In this document: positions 27,872 through 33,256 of the stretch, one piece after another
Layout of the letters: each line of letters starts with the position of its first letter
How positions within the stretch are numbered: position 1 is the stretch's first letter
Origin: a bacterium
GTDB taxonomy: Bacteria; SM23-31; JAUVVT01
DNA: 33,256 nt
Direction of reading: 5' to 3'
Assembly (NCBI GenBank): GCA_030616165.1
Contig: JAUWXV010000010.1
Span: 1 to 33,256 of the forward strand
The notes under the pieces: generated by a model
Database searches by the model: none
What the model saw: only the letters and a program-made list of their open reading frames with translations
What the model was told of the DNA's origin: nothing
Made by a program: the position numbers and the translations under genes

Positions 27872-28141
27872 AACTTTCCCCTATCCTATATTTTTTTTAT
27901 TTTTTCTTTTTAAAATATAGCCACTAAATTAATTTTAATCAATATATTTATCAAATTAAATAAATTTGATTTAAATTGAATCCGGTATTTACTGATGGCA
28001 AAACCCTTCTTAACCTTCGCCATTAAAATTCACCATCAAAAATTTCCCTTGACTTCCCTAAAAAAATATATTATATATATATGTTATTATATTCACTAAC
28101 ATATTATGATTATTAATAAAATAAGTATTGCGGAAAATATT

Positions 28142-28185
28142 TTCTCTGCCTGCCCTGTGGGTGTTCTCTGCCTGCCCTGTGGGTG
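28142..28185. repeat. 22-bp perfect tandem duplication
   Basis: ttctctgcctgccctgtgggtg x2 (28142-28163, 28164-28185). Confidence 0.95.
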
Positions 28186-28277
28186 GTTAAAAAAGTTAAA
28201 AAAAGTGAGACAAATAATGTAATCTCTTGATAATTAAAACCTTAACTGTCTAATCAGTCTCAAATTCACCCCAAAAA

Positions 28278-28318
28278 TGACACAAACTGAGACAAATTGA
28301 TACAAAAATGAGACTTTT
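28278..28318. repeat. 10-bp-phased short tandem motif TGANACAAAN
   Basis: tgacacaaac/tgagacaaat/tgatacaaaa/(a)/tgagactttt. Confidence 0.6.
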
Positions 28319-28410
28319 TCTCAAAAAAACCCTGCTTTTTAAAACTAATTTACACAATTTGCTCCCTTTACAGGACTCCAACTTTCGCATTGTCCGTCAA
28401 AATTTAATCC

Positions 28411-28439
28411 TTGACATTTATATAATATATTTTTATTTT
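28411..28439 (+). promoter_or_regulatory. Putative promoter upstream of the cobalamin riboswitch
   Basis: TTGACA (28411-28416), N17, TATTTT (28434-28439). Confidence 0.55.
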
Positions 28440-28448
28440 CTTTTTGTA

Positions 28449-28613
28449 ATAGGTCCATAATATAGGTTAATAGGGAACACGGTTAAAAACCGTGACGGGC
28501 CCGCCGCTGTGACCGGGTACGAAAACTGCATAAAGCCACTGTCCCGAATTAATCGGGATGGGAAGGTGCAGTGAGTAGGATGAACCGGGAGTCAGAAGAC
28601 CTGCCTATTATAA
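28449..28613 (+). promoter_or_regulatory. Cobalamin riboswitch
   Basis: Conserved core: aataggt...gggaacacggttaaaaaccgtgacgggcccgccgctgtgaccggg...gccactg...gggaaggtgcag...gaaccgggagtcagaagacctgcctatta. Confidence 0.95.
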
Positions 28614-28677
28614 TTAGTTAATTAGTTCTTACCCTCGTGGGCAGGGTTAAAGAGCGGAGTTTGAGGATAAAAAAGGG

Positions 28678-28715
28678 AAATCCCCGGACTTTTAAAGTCT
28701 GGGGATTTTTTTTTT
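28678..28715 (+). terminator. Intrinsic terminator, likely riboswitch expression platform
   Basis: aaatccccggacttttaaagtctggggatttttttttt, 17 bp before the receptor start codon. Confidence 0.92.
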
Positions 28716-28731
28716 AAACAAAGGAGGCGAT

Positions 28732-30645
28732 ATGAAAAGGTGTGTTTTTGTCTTACTAATAGCAGTTCTGCCGACTTCGGTTTTTTCTCAACAAGAAAAA
28801 ACTCCAATCTATAAGGGTGATGAAGTGGTTATAACTGCTACCCGTATAGAAATGCCGCAGAGAGCAATTGGAAGGTCTGTTTCTTTGATATCTTCCTGGG
28901 AATTAGAGCATTATAAGAAAATATCAATATCAAATATTTTAAGGGATATTCCTGGTCTGGATGTTACACAAAATGGAGGAATAGGGCAGCCAAGTTCGGT
29001 CTTCATAAGAGGAGCAAAGTCTGAACATACACTTGTAATGATAGATGGATTAGAGGTGAATGACCCAATATCACCGGGAAGGTCATTCGATTTTGCTCAC
29101 CTTATCCCTGATGGAGTTGAAAGGATAGAAATAATAAAAGGACCGCAGAGCACACTCTATGGCTCAGATGCAATAGGTGGAGTAATAAATATCATAAGCA
29201 AAAAAGGCATAAAAGGGCCGTCTATTCTAATATCAGGGGAGACTGGTTCATACGGTTCATATAGAGAGAATATTCAAACAAGCGGAGCTTCTAACAATAT
29301 TAATTATAATTTATCTTTATCAAGGCTCGACTTCAAGGGATTTTCTGCAGCAGGAGAAAAATATGGCAACAAAGAAAAGGATGGTTACAGCAACACGAAT
29401 CTTTCAGGAAAAACAGGAATAAAATTATCACAAAATTCATCATTTAATCTCATGTTCCGTTATATTAATTCCAAAACTGACCTGGATAATATGGGGGGAG
29501 TATTCGGTGATGACCCTAATTACACTTCAAAAGAAAAACAATTTTATTTAAAAAGTCAGTTTACTGTTGATACATTTAACAAAAAATGGACACAGGTCTA
29601 TTCATTTTCATTTATGGAAAATAAACGCAAATATTTAAATGAGAAAGATACAGTTCATCCTGATGATTTTGTTGATAGTAATTACAATAGTAGATCATAT
29701 AAAATCGATTTCCAGAACAATGTTTTTGCTAATGAAATGAATACACTTGCTTTTGGATTGGAATTTGAGAAAGAAAAAGGGGATTCACGATATTATTCTG
29801 AAAGTATGTGGGGACCTTATGAAGCTATCTTCCCAAATAAGGAAACAAATATTTTAGGGATTTATCTTCATGACAATATGAACATTAACAATACTTTTTT
29901 GCCTACTTTTGGGATAAGATATGATAAGCACAATATATATGGTTCATCAACGACATTTCATGTTGCGCCTGTGTATTTTGTCAATAAATCAAATACAAAG
30001 TTAAGAGCAAGTTTTGCGACAGGTTTTAAAGCACCTTCATTGTATCAATTATATTCTCAATACGGTGATATAAAATTAAAACCGGAAAAGGTAAAAGGCT
30101 TTGATTTTGGAATTGAGCAATACATTTACAAAGAAAACATCTCTTTTTCCGCAGCATACTTTCACAATGATTTTAGTAATATGATTGATTTTGAAAGCAA
30201 CCTATCAAAGTACGTAAATACAGGAAAAGCCCAGACGAGTGGAATAGAAATAGAAATGGCTGTCAGACCGTTGCCTAAAATTTATTTGAAGGTTTTTTAC
30301 ACCCACTTAAAAACGCTTGATAAACTAACAAAAAAAGAACTACTGCGACGGGCAAAAAATAAGGGAGGATTCAACATTAATTATTCAGTCTTTGATAAAA
30401 TCAATCTCAACGCAAACTTAATTTATACCGGCAGTAGATATGATATGGATTATTCAACCTGGCCAGCACAAAGAAAATTACTTGATAAATATACGAAAAT
30501 TGACTTAACTGCTTATTATGACATTTATGAAAATTTGCAGTTTTTCAGCCGAATAGAAAATCTTACCAATCAAGTTTATGAAGATGTAATCGGATACGGA
30601 ACACCTAAAAGGTCAGTCTATTTGGGGTTTAAGTTTATTTATTGA
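28732..30645 (+). CDS. btuB: TonB-dependent outer-membrane receptor, BtuB-like
   Basis: 637 aa. Signal peptide; plug domain DEVVITATRIEMPQRAIGRSVSLIS, ILRDIPGLDVTQNGGIGQPSSVFIRGAKSEHTLVMIDGLEVNDP, GVERIEIIKGPQSTLYGSDAIGGVINIIS; ends in a C-terminal beta-strand with aromatic residues. Cobalamin riboswitch upstream. Confidence 0.92.
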   Translation: MKRCVFVLLIAVLPTSVFSQQEKTPIYKGDEVVITATRIEMPQRAIGRSVSLISSWELEHYKKISISNILRDIPGLDVTQNGGIGQPSSVFIRGAKSEHTLVMIDGLEVNDPISPGRSFDFAHLIPDGVERIEIIKGPQSTLYGSDAIGGVINIISKKGIKGPSILISGETGSYGSYRENIQTSGASNNINYNLSLSRLDFKGFSAAGEKYGNKEKDGYSNTNLSGKTGIKLSQNSSFNLMFRYINSKTDLDNMGGVFGDDPNYTSKEKQFYLKSQFTVDTFNKKWTQVYSFSFMENKRKYLNEKDTVHPDDFVDSNYNSRSYKIDFQNNVFANEMNTLAFGLEFEKEKGDSRYYSESMWGPYEAIFPNKETNILGIYLHDNMNINNTFLPTFGIRYDKHNIYGSSTTFHVAPVYFVNKSNTKLRASFATGFKAPSLYQLYSQYGDIKLKPEKVKGFDFGIEQYIYKENISFSAAYFHNDFSNMIDFESNLSKYVNTGKAQTSGIEIEMAVRPLPKIYLKVFYTHLKTLDKLTKKELLRRAKNKGGFNINYSVFDKINLNANLIYTGSRYDMDYSTWPAQRKLLDKYTKIDLTAYYDIYENLQFFSRIENLTNQVYEDVIGYGTPKRSVYLGFKFIY

Positions 30646-30717
30646 TAAGTAATTAATCAAACTTTTTTAGTATAATTACATATATTAAATTGATATAAAT
30701 TTAACAAAATTTATTAA

Positions 30718-30745
30718 AAAGGGCTTGATAAATCAAGCCCCTACA
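30718..30745. repeat. Dispersed palindrome gggcttgataaatcaagcccctac
   Basis: Inverted counterpart of gtaggggcttgatttatcaagcc near 8046. Confidence 0.7.
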
Positions 30746-30886
30746 AATATAACATTCGTCATTGAATGTTAAAAAGTTGGGGATGTTTTATGCAGGATGG
30801 TTGTCTACAGATGAAATATTAAAACATTACTATTAAATTTAGAGATTCGATTTAAATCAAATAAAAACAAATTACAAAAAATAAAC

Positions 30887-33055
30887 TTACTCTTTCCCCA
30901 AAATAAATACGTATTCAGATGATGTGGATTCGCTGGACACAAGGTCGGTGATTTTAATGGTAAAATCGTATAATCCCTCAGAAAGACCGCTCATATCGAA
31001 TGAAATCCAATTGAAGGTATCTTTTTGTTTGGTGGTTTCAGTTCTTGATGTAGTAATCATCTCTCTTTCTCGAACCCTCTTGTTAGCAATTTCCTTTCCG
31101 ATGGAATTAAAATATTTTGACTTTCCTTCATCATTCGGGCTTCTTTTCTGAATAACATATTCAACCCTATATCGCCCATCGCCATCAGAGTCGAGAGCAA
31201 GATTATATATCTCAAAGTAAGTAAAAATATTCTCATTTTTATTCAAAACAGCACCGGTATGTGGAATTATTTGCAGACCATTTTTGGTAAATTCATTTTC
31301 TATTACAGCGGGTCTAATGTCGTAAGAAAATTCAATATCGCTCATCATAAGTGATTTGCCGGTATAATCTTTGGTTTCAAGCTCTTGATATAACACCCCG
31401 AGCCTTTCACTTACATCACTTTTAAGTTTTAGATATACAATACAATCATCTTTTTCAGGAAGTATTTCCATGTTGATCTGTCCAATATATAAGTCTTTTT
31501 TCAGATTTTTATCCTCATCATAAGTTAAATCAAAATTTCGACTGCCCTGCAAAATTGTGTTATTGTCAAGGTCTTTCAAAATAACAAGTTCGTCAAAGGC
31601 ACTTATTTTATTTTTCTCAATCTTTTCAAACTCTAATTCTTCCAAAGGAAAAGAATAATACAACTCATATCTTGTTTTATCATTTTCTCCTCTGAATGAA
31701 GCCGATGAGACTAATGCGTTCAAAGCCTTACTATCTGTATGATAAACAAATCCTTCGCCGGGAATATTGTTATACATAATCTCTATTCTTTCATGAAAAT
31801 CCGCCATTTGAGTTAGATAGTCCATTTCACTTCGCACTCTGGCAACCCTACCGTAATGGTTCTCACTAAGATTGGACCTTTCTGAATAGAGATTAAGACT
31901 TGTTACAATTAAAGCATCAAGTCCCCCGCCGTATGTTGCTTCTCTCAGGTCCTCGATTAATTCATATCCTTTACCGCCTTTATTTGCAAAATCAAAGAAC
32001 ATTCCGTCTCTATAATCACCAATCTGCCAATAATAAACCCAGGATTCATTGGAATAGACACCAATACCTCCCCCATCCATATACTTTGCATCTGGCTCTC
32101 CATATTTGATATAAATCCTTCCTCTGTCATCATATTTTTCGTAAAAACTGCCTGTTGTGAAATATTCTTTCGCATGTTTGATCCTTTTAAAATGTTCAAC
32201 CAATCTCTCATTAACCTTCGTTTCAGGTTCTGGGTCTTTTTCCATCCAGAACTTTTTAAAGAACTTTCCCTTGTCTTCTGCCTGCTGATATTCCTCTTGA
32301 TCCCTATCTGTAAAGAGCATCCCCACATCTTCAAATATCTCAGCAATTGCATCCTCTTCATTCAGGTTATCAAGTGATGATATAAAATATCCCTCTGCCT
32401 CTTCGAAGTTATCTTCCTCCATCTCTATCTTTGAAAGATGGTAGAGTGCCCTTGGATTTTTCTCTTTTACTTTCATATATTCATCCAGTGCCTCTTTTGA
32501 TTTTTCTGGTTGATTTAAATTACGGTAAACAATACTCGAAAGGATAAGGGCGTCTTTGTAACCTTTATCTGTTTGAATTATTTGATTTAAAAGGGTATCT
32601 GCAAGTGCATAAGTTTCTGGATAGCCCCTGAAAATAAATGCCTCAGCAAGAGAGTATCTTATGTCTAAATTATCGGGTTCAATTTTTAATCCTTTTAAAA
32701 AGTTCTCAACAGACAATTCAAAAAATCTAACTTTTCTCAATGCACGGTAAGGAGTGGCCATCTTTTGCTCAAGTTCTTTTGCTTTCTCAATATATGCTAA
32801 TCCCAAACCTTCACATGCATTGGAAGTCTCCACGATTTTATTTGCTTCATTAAACTTTATTATTGCGTCATCATAAAGCTTATGCTCAAGAAAGAGATAG
32901 CCCTCTTCCACAAGTTCTATAAATCTGTAATCTTTTTCACCTGAAGATATACCGGATGAACTTGTATCAGGTATACTTTTCTGAAGTGAAAATGAAAAAT
33001 TAAAATAAAATAGTGTACAAAATATTAATATAATTAATATTTTAAATCTTATCAT
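30887..33055 (-). CDS. TPR-containing GWxTD-domain-like secreted protein
   Basis: 722 aa. Signal-like N-terminus, TPR-like segments (YLFLEHKLYDDAIIKFNEANKIVE, GLKIEPDNLDIRYSLAEAFIFRG), GRIYIKYGEPDAKYMDGGGIGVYSNESWVYYW resembles the GWxTD family core. Confidence 0.8.
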   Translation of the reverse strand: MIRFKILIILIFCTLFYFNFSFSLQKSIPDTSSSGISSGEKDYRFIELVEEGYLFLEHKLYDDAIIKFNEANKIVETSNACEGLGLAYIEKAKELEQKMATPYRALRKVRFFELSVENFLKGLKIEPDNLDIRYSLAEAFIFRGYPETYALADTLLNQIIQTDKGYKDALILSSIVYRNLNQPEKSKEALDEYMKVKEKNPRALYHLSKIEMEEDNFEEAEGYFISSLDNLNEEDAIAEIFEDVGMLFTDRDQEEYQQAEDKGKFFKKFWMEKDPEPETKVNERLVEHFKRIKHAKEYFTTGSFYEKYDDRGRIYIKYGEPDAKYMDGGGIGVYSNESWVYYWQIGDYRDGMFFDFANKGGKGYELIEDLREATYGGGLDALIVTSLNLYSERSNLSENHYGRVARVRSEMDYLTQMADFHERIEIMYNNIPGEGFVYHTDSKALNALVSSASFRGENDKTRYELYYSFPLEELEFEKIEKNKISAFDELVILKDLDNNTILQGSRNFDLTYDEDKNLKKDLYIGQINMEILPEKDDCIVYLKLKSDVSERLGVLYQELETKDYTGKSLMMSDIEFSYDIRPAVIENEFTKNGLQIIPHTGAVLNKNENIFTYFEIYNLALDSDGDGRYRVEYVIQKRSPNDEGKSKYFNSIGKEIANKRVREREMITTSRTETTKQKDTFNWISFDMSGLSEGLYDFTIKITDLVSSESTSSEYVFILGKE

Positions 33056-33256
33056 ATAATTTATCGTTCCTTGCTATCTCTTTCCTATTATAAAATTTAT
33101 TCAAATGTGATTCTTAAATCAAGTAAAATCTATTAAAAAAACAAACTCTTCAAATTAATAATGCCCTTTTTATATTTTATTTGTAAAAGTATTATCCGGT
33201 ATTAAAATTGTATTTATTCCTTTTTTATATTATTTAAGAGTATTTTTATATCCTTT

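Noticed and set aside
28622-28807. 61-aa minus-strand ORF over the riboswitch terminator
   Set aside because: Antisense to the terminator and the receptor signal peptide; no coding support.
31957-32361. 134-aa minus-strand ORF overlapping the GWxTD-like gene
   Set aside because: Alternative frame of the 722-aa CDS; no independent evidence.

Overview
This is an AT-rich bacterial window. About 22 kb of it is one minus-strand amino-acid supercluster, read in transcription order as hisG-hisD-hisC-hisB-hisA-hisI, trpE-trpG-trpD-trpC-trpF-trpB-trpA, chorismate mutase, DAHP synthase, tyrA, aroA-aroC-aroB-aroQ-aroK-aroE. It covers all seven shikimate steps, all seven trp functions and part of the his, Tyr and Phe pathways. 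hisE/hisF/hisH and prephenate dehydratase are not in the window. The strongest discovery is upstream of the cluster. A consensus-like promoter (TTGACA-N17-TATTAT) drives an unannotated 33-codon leader peptide, MYKNFFSLINHYYYCWHWRYKCRGLPNNKSLFL. It is packed with Phe, His, Tyr and Trp codons, the end products of the downstream genes. A perfect antiterminator half-stem and a 12-bp intrinsic terminator follow. This looks like a single ribosome-mediated attenuator sensing four amino acids at once. A GxxExxY gene, flanked by a 26-bp exact direct repeat that duplicates the hisG start region, sits between the attenuator and hisG. The second main finding is a family of compound palindromic elements (two end hairpins plus a variable but perfectly paired central hairpin). 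They occupy many intergenic gaps of the cluster and supply stop codons and C-terminal tails (for example LLLLKKK) to unrelated enzymes. Accessory regions contain a TIR-domain gene next to a truncated hsdS-like gene, a two-gene operon with a PLD-like protein, other uncharacterised membrane proteins, nested dispersed repeats, a cobalamin riboswitch plus terminator upstream of a BtuB-like receptor, and a TPR/GWxTD-type protein. All calls come from reading the sequence; no database searches or folding were run.
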